A stretch of DNA of 64,000 nt from Gp13-AA77 sp035949375 (GTDB lineage: Bacteria > Acidobacteriota > Terriglobia > UBA7540), in assembly GCA_035949375.1 (NCBI GenBank), contig DASZIG010000122.1, positions 1-64,000 on the forward strand. Reading direction: 5' to 3'. Position 1 is the first letter of the stretch, and each line of letters begins with the position of its first letter. Under the pieces are notes generated by a model, which was given only the letters and a program-made list of their open reading frames with translations, had not been told where the DNA came from and did no database searches. Position numbers and translations under genes: made by a program. This document shows, one piece after another, positions 40,707 through 49,614 of the stretch.

Positions 40707-41657
40707 TCACGCGAGGCTTGCCTTCAGTTCGTTTATGGCCTCGGCGACCACCTTCTGGACTCGATCACCTTCCCGGTCGTAGAGCGAGAGGATCTCGCTC
40801 TCAAATTGCGGTCCCAGCGCGTTGATTGAGTCTGGGCGGTTCCATACCAACTCGAAGTTTTTCTGATAATAATTGTAGAGCGATGCGCCAGGGAAATTGT
40901 TGCGGTGCGGGACGAATACCCACGCCGGCGTTCTATTTCCAGCCCGATTCTCATCGTAGAACGAGATGTTCAGCCGTTCGTCAGTGAAGACGCAAGAGAC
41001 GGTGGGAAGTGTGCAATAGACGCGCACCTCGAGGCGTTTCCGGGCGCCCTCGTGCAGGTTCTTATGCAGCTTCCGTAATCTTACGACCGACTGCACGATC
41101 TCGGCAAACAAATCGGTATGCGGGTGGCGGTACACCTCGATATTGTTTTTCAGCGCGGCCGCGACGGAGAACGGATTCAGGAATAACATCTTGACCGTCA
41201 TCTTCGGGTCAGCTTCGAGACGCTCCTTCAGGAGGTCAACAAAAGGATTTGAGGACACGTCCGGCAGCGAGGTTCCAATGGCAACGAAGAAAGACTTTGC
41301 CTCAGCAAGCATCTCCTCAAAATCACGATAAGACCTTTCCGGCTTGAACTGTTGGAGGCCCGACGAGGTGATCTGCACAGCGGCGTTGTTGATCGCGCGT
41401 ACGATGTCGGCGAGGCGTCGCTCCATGAATGACTCAACTTCCCGCCGGGCGGTCAGTTCAAACACGGCGGAGAGCACGCCCGCGGTCATCAAGGTGAATC
41501 CGAACGAGCGGACGTCATCGCTCCATGCAGGGGTGTACCACGCTGCGCGCAGCCAGTAGTTTGAAAAAACTGCGGCCAGCCCGATGGCGAGAAGAGAAAT
41601 GACCAGCTTCCACAGGCTTGACTGGCGCGATGGTTGGATCTCGGCCAAAACAGGCAC
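40707..41657 (-). CDS. Two-helix membrane protein with PLD-like cytoplasmic domain
   Basis: This 316-residue protein has two N-terminal membrane helices (LWKLVISLLAIGLAAVFSNYW and FTLMTAGVLSAVFELTA), a helical linker, and a C-terminal domain: SFFVAIGTSLPDVSSNPFVDLLKERL, VKMLFLNPFSVAAALK, LEVRVYCTLPTVSCVFTDERL and a final NYYQKNFELVWNR. That order resembles phospholipase D-like folds but lacks clear HKD catalytic motifs, so it may be a binding or signalling version. Similar cytoplasmic domains occur in stress and defence proteins. The Ro60 promoter region begins 146 nt after its stop; a link is only positional. Confidence 0.75.
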   Translation of the reverse strand: MPVLAEIQPSRQSSLWKLVISLLAIGLAAVFSNYWLRAAWYTPAWSDDVRSFGFTLMTAGVLSAVFELTARREVESFMERRLADIVRAINNAAVQITSSGLQQFKPERSYRDFEEMLAEAKSFFVAIGTSLPDVSSNPFVDLLKERLEADPKMTVKMLFLNPFSVAAALKNNIEVYRHPHTDLFAEIVQSVVRLRKLHKNLHEGARKRLEVRVYCTLPTVSCVFTDERLNISFYDENRAGNRTPAWVFVPHRNNFPGASLYNYYQKNFELVWNRPDSINALGPQFESEILSLYDREGDRVQKVVAEAINELKASLA

Positions 41658-41956
41658 AGCTTCCTCCCCTGAGCAAATCGTGCGCGGCAGCTTCCGGAAT
41701 AGCGGTTATGAACCGGGCGAGATCACGCACGGTTTGCCGCAGCCGGCCCTGCCTGCCGGGCTAACGTGAATGAGAGGGCGCTCTACGCAATCGAGGCGCC
41801 CTGTCGTCGCCTAGCTTGGAAATCGTTGAGATATTAACACAGCCAGGCCCTGGCCTTGGACCGATGAAAACGCGCGGCGGGGCGAATCGAGACGTGGAAC
41901 AAAAAGGGTGCGCCTCCAGCCGCTCCCAACCAGTCTGTCGGGTCTGTCGGCTGTCA

Positions 41957-43318
41957 TCAAGACGCGGCGACGTTTTGCTGGCTGTGGAGCACCATCTTCA
42001 TTCCGTATTCCGGCCTCAGGGTGAGGGAAGGCAGAGGCCAGGTACGATGACCTTTGAGGGTGCGGAAGCGGAAGCGGCGCATGATGGTGGCCAGGATCAT
42101 GGCGATCTCGAGTTGCGCGAAATCCCTGCCGATGCAGTTGCGAGGTCCGCCGCCAAAAGGGAAATAGGCGAACTTGGGCAGTCGGTCGGAGAGCCCGTCT
42201 TCCCAGCGCTCCGGCCTGAAGGCGTCGGGATCGTCATAGAAGCGCGGATCGCGATGGACCACCCACTGGAACATGGCGACGGTTGAGCCCTTGGGGATGC
42301 GGTAGCCCCCGATCTCGCACTCGTTCAGGGCCTCGCGCACCACGGCGTAAGCCGGCGGATAGAGCCGCAGGGATTCCTTGATCACGCAGTCGAGATAGCG
42401 GAGGCGGCGGAGATCGGCGAGCGTCGCCGGCCGGTCACCGAGCGCGCCTTCCAGCTCTTCCACCAGGCGGGATTCAGCCGCCGGATTCTCGCCCAGCAGA
42501 AACAGGGTCCAGGTCAGCGCCAGCCCCGTGGTCTCATGCCCGGTGAAGAAAAGCGTGGCCATTTCGTCGCGAAGTTGCGGATCGGTCATCCGGATCCCGT
42601 AGTGTTCCTGGGCGTGGAGGAACGCCGCCAGGAGGCTGCGCTCGCCCTCATTCGCGTGCCCGTTCGAACTCCGGCCGTCGCGGATGGCGTCATAGATGAT
42701 CCCGTCCAGGCGGCGCATGGCGCGCCGGTAACGCAGGTTGCCGGGCGTGGGAATCCATTCGGGGACGGCGTACAGGCCGAAGCGGCTGGCGAACTGGTCC
42801 AGATAGACGCTGATGGCGGCCTCGGCGCCTTCGAGCTCGTCCGCCAGTTCGCGCCCGAACAGCACCCGGGCGATGATCTCAAGCGTGAGGCGCATCATCT
42901 CCTGGTGGACGTCCCGCGTCTCCCCGTCCTGCCACTGGTCGAGCTTGCGCCCGGTGAAGCGCACCACGGTGTCGGCGTAAGTATCAATGTGCTCGTGACG
43001 AAAGGCGCGCTGCCCGATGCGGCGCTCGCGCACCCAGGTGTCGCCGTCGCTCGTGAGCAGGCCCTCGCCGAACAGCCCGCGGCTCTCGCGCAAGTAAACG
43101 GCCTTGATGAAGTTGCGGTAATTGGTGACCAGCACTTCTTCGATGTAGCTGGGACGGCTGATCAGGTAAGTGGGAATGTTGACCACGCGGAAGAAGACAA
43201 TGTCGCCGTATTCCCGCGCCATGCGGGTGGCGAATTTGACGTCTTCTTCGCGGGCTTCCGGCAGCACACCGAGCAGGAAGTGCCCCTTTGGCCCGGGTGG
43301 ACGCGTTACTGAAGCCAT
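41957..43318 (-). CDS. Cytochrome P450
   Basis: This 453-residue monooxygenase has the I-helix oxygen-binding motif (FFTGHETTG), the K-helix ExxR in VIKESLRLYPP, an RPERW segment, and the haem-ligand loop FGGGPRNCIGRDFAQLE with Cys395. There is no N-terminal membrane anchor, so it is soluble. Redox partners are not adjacent. The close match to the CYP102/CYP110-like bacterial type (fatty acid or terpenoid oxidation) gives a likely class but not a substrate. Confidence 0.95.
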   Translation of the reverse strand: MASVTRPPGPKGHFLLGVLPEAREEDVKFATRMAREYGDIVFFRVVNIPTYLISRPSYIEEVLVTNYRNFIKAVYLRESRGLFGEGLLTSDGDTWVRERRIGQRAFRHEHIDTYADTVVRFTGRKLDQWQDGETRDVHQEMMRLTLEIIARVLFGRELADELEGAEAAISVYLDQFASRFGLYAVPEWIPTPGNLRYRRAMRRLDGIIYDAIRDGRSSNGHANEGERSLLAAFLHAQEHYGIRMTDPQLRDEMATLFFTGHETTGLALTWTLFLLGENPAAESRLVEELEGALGDRPATLADLRRLRYLDCVIKESLRLYPPAYAVVREALNECEIGGYRIPKGSTVAMFQWVVHRDPRFYDDPDAFRPERWEDGLSDRLPKFAYFPFGGGPRNCIGRDFAQLEIAMILATIMRRFRFRTLKGHRTWPLPSLTLRPEYGMKMVLHSQQNVAAS

Positions 43319-43683
43319 AATTAAAGCTCGAGCTGCGATACCAGTTTATATCGTGCTAATGAATTTCTCATGCTATCACGAGAAATGCGCCTCGGGAGTC
43401 TGGCAGAATCCGGGTGGGTCAGTTTGAAATGATCCGCAACCACCCCGCCCTTCGGGCGCCCCTCCTGACCAGGAGGGGAATCCTACTCACAGGCGAAAAC
43501 GAGTCCCATCCTACGCTTAGGAGGGGAGGCGCCAAGGCGGCGGGGTGGTCTGTGGCCCCCAACGCTTACTCTTAACGGCGCTTCTCCGGGTAGATGGAGC
43601 GCACCGCCGAAAGGTTGCCGTTGCGGCCGGGGTTCAGCTCTCCTCACCACTCTGCCGATAAATCCTGAGGTGGGCGAATTCGC
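43319..43683. other. Intergenic region with an inverted-repeat element
   Basis: 365 bp between divergent P450 and unknown genes. It is dominated by the ACCACCCCGCC element (43438-43550). A ribosome-binding site (GAGGTGG) precedes the start at 43684. No gene is seen. Confidence 0.6.
43438..43550. repeat. ACCACCCCGCC...GGCGGGGTGGT palindromic element
   Basis: The outer arms AACCACCCCGCC (from 43438) and GGCGGGGTGGT (to 43549) pair, and inner GCCCCTCCTGACC and GGTTAGGAGGGG-like arms also match (CCCCTCC with GGAGGGG), giving a 113-bp element with a central tract. This looks like a small non-autonomous mobile palindrome (MITE-like). Similar elements with the same arm words are found widely in bacteria. 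Confidence 0.65.
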
Positions 43684-45426
43684 ATGACTCAGCCGGATTC
43701 AAAGGTTCTCCGCGAGAAAATTCTGGCTTTCGTCAGCAGCCTCAAGCAGCCGGTGCTGTTGGACGAGGGCGGTTCGGTGCTCAGCCTCGCCGGCTTGGGC
43801 GCCGCTGACCGCGAAGGTGTGTCCCCGGACGCGCCTGGCGATCCTTCACCCGGCGCTGTGGCGGGCGGCGTGGGCCTCGAAGTCCGGCTGGAGGTGGAGT
43901 TCGGCAAGCTGCTGCTCGAGATCTGGGGCGCCGGACGGTCACTCGTACGCCGGGTGGAAGGCGTTGAGCTGGAGGGCCGCAGACTGCTGGTGCAGGCGCG
44001 CAAGCCCGGAGGATGGGCGCCGCCGGTCGTGCTCGAAATCCGCGAGGCCAGCGATACGGAGCCCCGCGAGCCGGCCTTCGAGGGCCGTGATGGCGCTGCC
44101 CGCGATCGCGCGGAGCCGTGCCGTTCCCTTGACCGCGACGAATTCGAACGCCACTTGATGGCCATGCTGGCGCGCGAATACCCGGGATCACACTTCGAGC
44201 GCGTCACGCATCGCTCCAATCGCGAGCGTTCGTTCTCCGGCTGCTACACACGAGGGTGGGCCCGCAGGGGCCGCGAAGCCTGGGCGTTTCTCGGCCTCTC
44301 CGAGTTGGAGAACCCGTCCGCCATTGAGAACGCGCTGGTCTACGGCCTGATCTGGCTCGACTGGCTGCGGGGGCGCGTCGAGAGCAGCCGGGAAATCGCG
44401 ATCGTGAGCGGACTCAAGCTGGTGCTGCCGCCCGCCGCGGTAGCGGTGGCTGCGCATCGCGCCGCCTATCTCAACCCACGCGCGGCCGGAGTCGAGATCC
44501 TGGAGTGGACTCCTGTGAGCGAGCGTCCGCGAGCGATCGATCTCGGCGACTACGGCAATGTGGAAACGCGCTTGACGCCGCGCTGGCGCGGCGCGCGGCT
44601 GATTGAGGCGTACCGCCCGCTGCTGCGGGAGTTGCTCGGGCCGCACGAGCCCCGGGTCCGCGTAACGCCCGACGCCACCGGCGACGCGCTGTCCCTGCGC
44701 GTTTTCGGATTGGAGGTGGCACGAATCGAGGGCCGCACCGAAGCCCGGGTTTCGTTCGGACTCGAAGGTGAACGAACCCTGCTCGAGGACGGCGGAGGCC
44801 GCGCCGCTTTCCACGCCTTCCTGGCCAACGCGCTGCGGCTGCGGAATCCCCGGTCTGCCGACCGCTCGCACCCGCTGTTCCGCCTGCAGCCCGAGCGCTG
44901 GCTCGAAAGTCTGCTGATCGACGACATCCGCCGCGTGGACCCTGCCTTGATGTCCGAACACGTCTATCCGCAGGTGCCCGCGTTCTCAGGTCCAGCGAGC
45001 CCGGGCTTTGCGAGCGCTCCGTTTTCCCGCGGCGTGATTGACATTCTGGGCGTCACCCGCGATGCGGAGACCGGCGTTCAGCGGCTGGCCGTGGTCGAGT
45101 TGAAGCTCGACGAGGATCCGAACCTTCCTCTGCAGGGTCTCGACTACTGGCTGCGCGTGAAGTGGCTCGAGGACCGCAACCAGTTTCGGGAATGCGGCTA
45201 TTTCCCCGGCCTTGTACCTTCCCCGGCGCCTCCGCTGATCTATCTGGTCTGTCCCGCCTTTCGTTTTCACTCGACTACCGAGACGGTTCTGCGCTACCTT
45301 CATCCGTCGATTCGAGTGGTGAAGGTGGGCGTAAACCAGCGCTGGCGCGATGGCGTCAAGGTTCTGTTCCGTAGGACGCTGGAGCAGGGAAAAGAGCAGG
45401 GCGGAGGCGCTCGATTCGAGCCATAG
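43684..45426 (+). CDS. Large unknown protein with PD-(D/E)XK-like C-terminal signature
   Basis: This 580-residue protein shows no family I know across its length. The N-terminal 150 residues include an acidic, Pro/Gly-rich linker; the middle (about 150-350) is globular with SLDRDEFERHLMAMLAREYPG and an AWAFLGLSELENP segment; the C-terminal part has a nuclease-like arrangement: Glu409 (LQPERWLESLL), Asp453 in GVIDILGV, Glu472-x-Lys474 in LAVVELKLDED and Gln484 in LQGLDYWLRVKW. That E...D...ExK...Q order fits PD-(D/E)XK nucleases. No signal peptide. It stands alone with a good ribosome-binding site. Confidence 0.7.
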   Translation: MTQPDSKVLREKILAFVSSLKQPVLLDEGGSVLSLAGLGAADREGVSPDAPGDPSPGAVAGGVGLEVRLEVEFGKLLLEIWGAGRSLVRRVEGVELEGRRLLVQARKPGGWAPPVVLEIREASDTEPREPAFEGRDGAARDRAEPCRSLDRDEFERHLMAMLAREYPGSHFERVTHRSNRERSFSGCYTRGWARRGREAWAFLGLSELENPSAIENALVYGLIWLDWLRGRVESSREIAIVSGLKLVLPPAAVAVAAHRAAYLNPRAAGVEILEWTPVSERPRAIDLGDYGNVETRLTPRWRGARLIEAYRPLLRELLGPHEPRVRVTPDATGDALSLRVFGLEVARIEGRTEARVSFGLEGERTLLEDGGGRAAFHAFLANALRLRNPRSADRSHPLFRLQPERWLESLLIDDIRRVDPALMSEHVYPQVPAFSGPASPGFASAPFSRGVIDILGVTRDAETGVQRLAVVELKLDEDPNLPLQGLDYWLRVKWLEDRNQFRECGYFPGLVPSPAPPLIYLVCPAFRFHSTTETVLRYLHPSIRVVKVGVNQRWRDGVKVLFRRTLEQGKEQGGGARFEP

Positions 45427-45816
45427 ACGTCATCCCCAGGGCCCACATTTCTTCTATCGTTACGGGAGCCAACTTTACCGGTCCTCGCTCGGGACCCATC
45501 ACCGCGCTGAAATCTGCGAGGCTAACAACCTGTGCGCTGTTAAGCGAATCTGTACGGCTGTGCGCGCAGCGTTTCAAGCTCGATGGGACTGTTGGGACGG
45601 GTCGTGGCCCGTGAAAAATTAAAATGTTACGAACGAAGCCGTTAGGTTTCTGAAAACAAAGCGCTTCTGTTTTCCATATATCGCGAAAGCCGTTAGGTCA
45701 TTGAAAATACACAACTTATTCAAATAAAGCCGTTAGGTATATGATGCAGAATGATTTAATGCCGTTTAACGGTCCATTTTTCAGAGCCGAATGACGAATT
45801 CGGGGTCGAAAGCGAC
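45427..45816. other. Intergenic region with repeat array before the LMF-like gene
   Basis: 390 bp, AT-rich in its last 200 bp. It holds three AAGCCGTTAGGT copies and a CCGTT-T-AACGG palindrome (45636-45772), then the gene start at 45817. No reading frame is convincing. Confidence 0.6.
45636..45772. promoter_or_regulatory. Three AAGCCGTTAGGT direct repeats plus palindrome
   Basis: AAGCCGTTAGGT at 45636-45647, 45687-45698 and 45727-45738 (steps of 51 and 40 bp, near whole helical turns). The first two are followed by TGAAAA three to four bases on; the third by TATGAT. A half-related palindrome CCGTT-T-AACGG lies at 45762-45772. The array ends 45 bp before the DCC-LMF gene start, which suits an operator array. 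Confidence 0.5.
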
Positions 45817-47706
45817 ATGAGCGATGTGAGCCCTGAAAAACCGAGCCGGCCGCTCGTCCTCTTCGACGGCGACTGCGGATTCTGCCGCTTTTGGGTGGCT
45901 CGCTGGCGGATGGTGACCCGGAGCGCCGTGGACTTCGCGCCCGCGCAGCAGGCGGCTGGGCGCTTCCCGCAAATTACCCCGGAAGCGGCTGCGCGCGCCG
46001 TGCAGCTCGTCACTCCGGAGGGCGAGGTTTACGCTGGCGCGGAAGCGGTGTTTCGCACCCTGGCGTATGCGCCGGAGGAACGTTGGAAGCTCAGCTTATA
46101 CCGGCACGTGCCCGGCGTCCGTCCTCTGAGCGAATGGGCCTACACCCTGGTGGCGGGCCATCGACCCTTGTTCTCCAAGCTGGCTGCGTTCAGCATGGGC
46201 CGGGATCCCGAGCCTGCCACGTACGATCTGAGCCGATGGGTTTTCTTGCGGCTGCTCGGCCTGGTGTACTTTGTCGCGTTTCTGTCCTTGCGCGTGCAGA
46301 TCCTGGGCTTGATCGGCGCGCGCGGAATCCTGCCGGCCGCGAGCTACCTGCAACTCGCCTGGAGCCAAATTGGAACCGAGGGTTACCACGTCTTACCGAC
46401 CCTAACCTGGTTCAGTTCGAGCGACGCTTCGCTGAAGCTGCTGTGCAGCGCCGGCGCCGCGCTCGGACTGCTGATCATGCTCGGCGTCGGGACTGGTCCG
46501 GCTCTCGTCCTGGCCTGGGCGTCTTACCTCTCGATCGTATCCATCGGCCAGAACTTCCTCGCCTACCAGTGGGACCTTCTGCTGCTCGAAGCGGGGTTTC
46601 TCGCGATCTTTCTCGCGCCCTGGCGCCCGCTCGAAGCTCCGTGGCTCAAGAGCTCGGGCCGTCCTTCCGGCGTCGTGCTCTGGCTGCTGCGCTGGCTGCT
46701 GTTCCGCCTGATGTTTCTCTCGGGCTCGGTGAAGCTCCTGAGCGGCGACCCAGCGTGGCGCAATCTGACGGCGCTCCAATACCACTACTGGACCCAGCCG
46801 ATCCCAACCCCGCTCGCGTGGTACGCCGCCCAACTGCCGGCTTGGTTTCAGAAGGCGTCCGTGGCCGGCGTGTTCGCGGTCGAACTGGCGGTCCCGTTCC
46901 TGCTGCTGATGCCGCGGCGACTGCGGCGCGCGGGGGCGTCCCTCATCCTGGCCATGCAATTGATGATCGCCGCGACCGGCAACTACGCCTTCTTCAATCT
47001 GCTCACCATCGCACTGTGCCTCCTGGCGCTTGATGACGCGCTGTGGCGGCGCCTGCTTCCCCGGCGGCTCGCGGCGCGCATTCAGCCCGGCGAGGGCCCT
47101 GGCGAGGACGATCAGCCGCGGCGCGGTTCGTCGTCCGCCGGCCGCGCGCTGCGGGCGGCTTTGGCCGCGGTGCTGCTCGTGATCAGCGTGAGCGAGATGC
47201 TCGGCACGTTTGGCGCGAGCGCTTTGATTCCCGGTTTCGTCGACGACTTCATAGCGTGGGAGTCGCCGTTCTATCTGGCCAATTCCTACGGCCTCTTTGC
47301 GGTGATGACAACTTCCCGCCTGGAGATCGAGGTGGAAGGAAGCAACGACGGCCAGACCTGGTTACCTTACGAATTCAAATACAAGGCGGACGATCTGGCC
47401 CGGCGTCCTCCCTGGGTGGCGCCTCATCAGCCGAGACTGGACTGGCAGATGTGGTTTGCCGCTCTGGGAACCTACAAGCAGAATCACTGGTTTGCGAGCT
47501 TGCTGGTCCGGCTGCTGGAGGGATCGCCCGAGGTCACGGCGCTGCTCGCGCGCAATCCTTTTCCGGACGCGCCGCCGCGCTACATTCGCGCCACGGGCTA
47601 CGAATACCACTTCACGGACTTTGCGACGCGACGAAGCACGGGCAACTGGTGGCGCCGCGACCTGAAGGGGACTTACTTTCCCATCGCCGCGCTCCAGAGG
47701 CAGTAG
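45817..47706 (+). CDS. DCC thioredoxin-like domain fused to lipase maturation factor
   Basis: This 629-residue protein joins two parts. Residues 1-125 are a DCC/DUF393 domain with VLFDGDCGFCRFW (Cys20 and Cys23), a thioredoxin-like CxxC-style redox domain. From about 140 there are many membrane helices and a large soluble end (GSNDGQTWLPYEFKYKADDL, PRLDWQMWFAALGTYKQNHW) typical of lipase maturation factor (LMF1/DUF1222) proteins. LMF1 helps fold secreted lipases in animals; a redox domain on the same chain suggests disulfide handling. No lipase gene is adjacent. The gene sits behind a repeat array that may control it. Confidence 0.9.
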   Translation: MSDVSPEKPSRPLVLFDGDCGFCRFWVARWRMVTRSAVDFAPAQQAAGRFPQITPEAAARAVQLVTPEGEVYAGAEAVFRTLAYAPEERWKLSLYRHVPGVRPLSEWAYTLVAGHRPLFSKLAAFSMGRDPEPATYDLSRWVFLRLLGLVYFVAFLSLRVQILGLIGARGILPAASYLQLAWSQIGTEGYHVLPTLTWFSSSDASLKLLCSAGAALGLLIMLGVGTGPALVLAWASYLSIVSIGQNFLAYQWDLLLLEAGFLAIFLAPWRPLEAPWLKSSGRPSGVVLWLLRWLLFRLMFLSGSVKLLSGDPAWRNLTALQYHYWTQPIPTPLAWYAAQLPAWFQKASVAGVFAVELAVPFLLLMPRRLRRAGASLILAMQLMIAATGNYAFFNLLTIALCLLALDDALWRRLLPRRLAARIQPGEGPGEDDQPRRGSSSAGRALRAALAAVLLVISVSEMLGTFGASALIPGFVDDFIAWESPFYLANSYGLFAVMTTSRLEIEVEGSNDGQTWLPYEFKYKADDLARRPPWVAPHQPRLDWQMWFAALGTYKQNHWFASLLVRLLEGSPEVTALLARNPFPDAPPRYIRATGYEYHFTDFATRRSTGNWWRRDLKGTYFPIAALQRQ

Positions 47707-47766
47707 AGCCGCGGGCCGTGGTGTATAATCAGGCTTTCTAGCTCGAATCCGAACCTTCGGTTTTCA

Positions 47767-49614
47767 ATGAAGCTCTCCCGCAGACTTTTCCTGGGTTCCA
47801 CGGCCATCGCGCTGAGCGCGCAACTGCTGGATGCGCTCTCCGCGCCGCTATGGAAATGGCGGAGCAGCCTCGTGCTGGGCGCGGCTCAGAAGTCCGGGTC
47901 GGCGGGAGCTTCGCCGGTCACATTCGTCGATGTGGCGAAAGAAGCCGGGCTGACGGTGACCAACGTCTGGGGAGGCGTGGAGCACAAGTCTTATATCATC
48001 GAGGCCAAGGGCAGCGGCCTGGCCTTTTTCGATTACGACATGGACGGTTGGCTCGACATTTACCTGACCAACGGCTTGCGTCTGGATGAGACGTATCCGC
48101 CCGGGCAGGCGCCGACCTCCCATTTGTTCAAGAACAATCGCGACGGGACGTTCACGGACGTCACGGCGCAGAGCGGCCTCGGCATCAGCGGATGGCAAAC
48201 CGGAGTTTGCGTGGGCGACTACGACAACGACGGCTGGGATGACCTGTTCTGCGGATTCTGGGGCCATCACATGCTCTTCCACAATAATGGCGACGGCACT
48301 TTTGCCGACGTCACCCGGAAAGCCGGACTGTGGAAGGACGAAGTCCGCTGGACCTCGGGGTGCACGTGGCTCGATTACGACCGGGACGGCCATCTCGACC
48401 TCTTCGTCGCCAACTACATGATCTTCGAGCGGGACAAGGTTCCGGCTCCCGACAAGACATCGGCCTGCCAGTGGAAGGGCATCCCGGTCATGTGCGGCCC
48501 GCGTGGTCTCCCCGGCGGCTCCAACATCCTTTATCACAACAACGGCGACGGCACGTTCACCGACGTGTCCGAGAAGGCCGGCATCTTGAAGCCCGGGCCC
48601 CGCTATTCGATCACCGCCGTATCCTACGATTTCGATAACGACGGCTGGCCCGATATTTACGTGGCGGTCGACTCTGAGGCCAGCATTCTGTACAAGAACA
48701 ACCACAACGGGACATTCACGGACGTCGCCGTGATGGCCGGCTGCGCTTACAACGAAGACGGCCAGGAACAGGCCGGAATGGGTGTAGGCGTGGCGGACTA
48801 CGATTGCGACGGCTGGTTCGATATCTTCAAGACCAACTTCTCGGATGACACGTCGGATCTGTACCGCAATAACGGCGACGGAACCTTCAGCGACGTCACC
48901 TTCGCCGCCGGAGTGGGCCTGAACACGCAGTACGTGGGTTGGGGCTGTGGATTCCTCGACTATGACAACGACGGCTGGTCCGACATCATGCAGATCAACG
49001 GCCACGTCTACCCCGACGTGGATCATTCCCCCGACCTCGGCGTCCGGTTCAAGGAGCAGCGGCTCCTCTATCGCAATCTCGGGAATGGCAAGTTCAAGGA
49101 CGTTTCGGCGGAGTCCGGGCCGGGCATCCTGGAACGCTTCTCAAGCCGCGGGGCCGCTTTCGGCGACTACGATAACGACGGCGACATCGATGTGCTGATC
49201 CTCAACATGAACGACCCGCCCTCGCTCCTGCGCAACGACGGCGGAAACCGGAAGAATTGGATCAAGATCAAGTTGACCGGCACCGTTTGCAATCGGACCG
49301 CCATCGGAGCGCGGGTGCGTGTAGTGACCGGCAAGCACGTCCAGATGGACGAGGTGCACAGCGGCACAAGCGTGATGTCGCAGAGCGACCTGCGGCTGCA
49401 CTTCGGCCTCGGCGCAGCCACGGTGATCGATGCGATTGAAGTGAAGTGGCCGACCACGCAGAAGGTGGAGAAATTCACCCGCGTGGAGCCCAACCAGATC
49501 ATCACGATCAAGGAAGGCGAAGGCATCGTGGCGCCGGAGAAGTCCGTGCAGAAGGCCGCGCCTTCTCCCGTCAAGACGCGCGCACAAATTCAGTCAACTG
49601 GCCGAGCGTCGTGA
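47767..49614 (+). CDS. Tat-exported FG-GAP/VCBS and ASPIC/UnbV protein (CRTAC1-like)
   Basis: This 615-residue protein starts MKLSRRLFLGSTAIALSAQL, a clear twin-arginine signal (SRRLFLG). It has at least seven FG-GAP/VCBS beta-propeller units, each with a calcium-type DxDxDG loop (DYDMDGWLDIYL, DYDNDGWDDLF, DYDRDGHLDLF, DFDNDGWPDIY and so on). The C-terminal ASPIC/UnbV domain is NWIKIKLTGTVCNRTAIGA through FTRVEPNQIITIKEG. Such proteins are common in acidobacteria and bind calcium at the cell surface; function is unclear. Its 3' end overlaps the convergent HAD gene by 44 nt. Confidence 0.93.
   Translation: MKLSRRLFLGSTAIALSAQLLDALSAPLWKWRSSLVLGAAQKSGSAGASPVTFVDVAKEAGLTVTNVWGGVEHKSYIIEAKGSGLAFFDYDMDGWLDIYLTNGLRLDETYPPGQAPTSHLFKNNRDGTFTDVTAQSGLGISGWQTGVCVGDYDNDGWDDLFCGFWGHHMLFHNNGDGTFADVTRKAGLWKDEVRWTSGCTWLDYDRDGHLDLFVANYMIFERDKVPAPDKTSACQWKGIPVMCGPRGLPGGSNILYHNNGDGTFTDVSEKAGILKPGPRYSITAVSYDFDNDGWPDIYVAVDSEASILYKNNHNGTFTDVAVMAGCAYNEDGQEQAGMGVGVADYDCDGWFDIFKTNFSDDTSDLYRNNGDGTFSDVTFAAGVGLNTQYVGWGCGFLDYDNDGWSDIMQINGHVYPDVDHSPDLGVRFKEQRLLYRNLGNGKFKDVSAESGPGILERFSSRGAAFGDYDNDGDIDVLILNMNDPPSLLRNDGGNRKNWIKIKLTGTVCNRTAIGARVRVVTGKHVQMDEVHSGTSVMSQSDLRLHFGLGAATVIDAIEVKWPTTQKVEKFTRVEPNQIITIKEGEGIVAPEKSVQKAAPSPVKTRAQIQSTGRAS

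Noticed and set aside
45636..45772. CRISPR array
   Set aside because: The repeats are only 12 bp, three copies, with spacers of 28-39 bp that differ in length and no cas genes.
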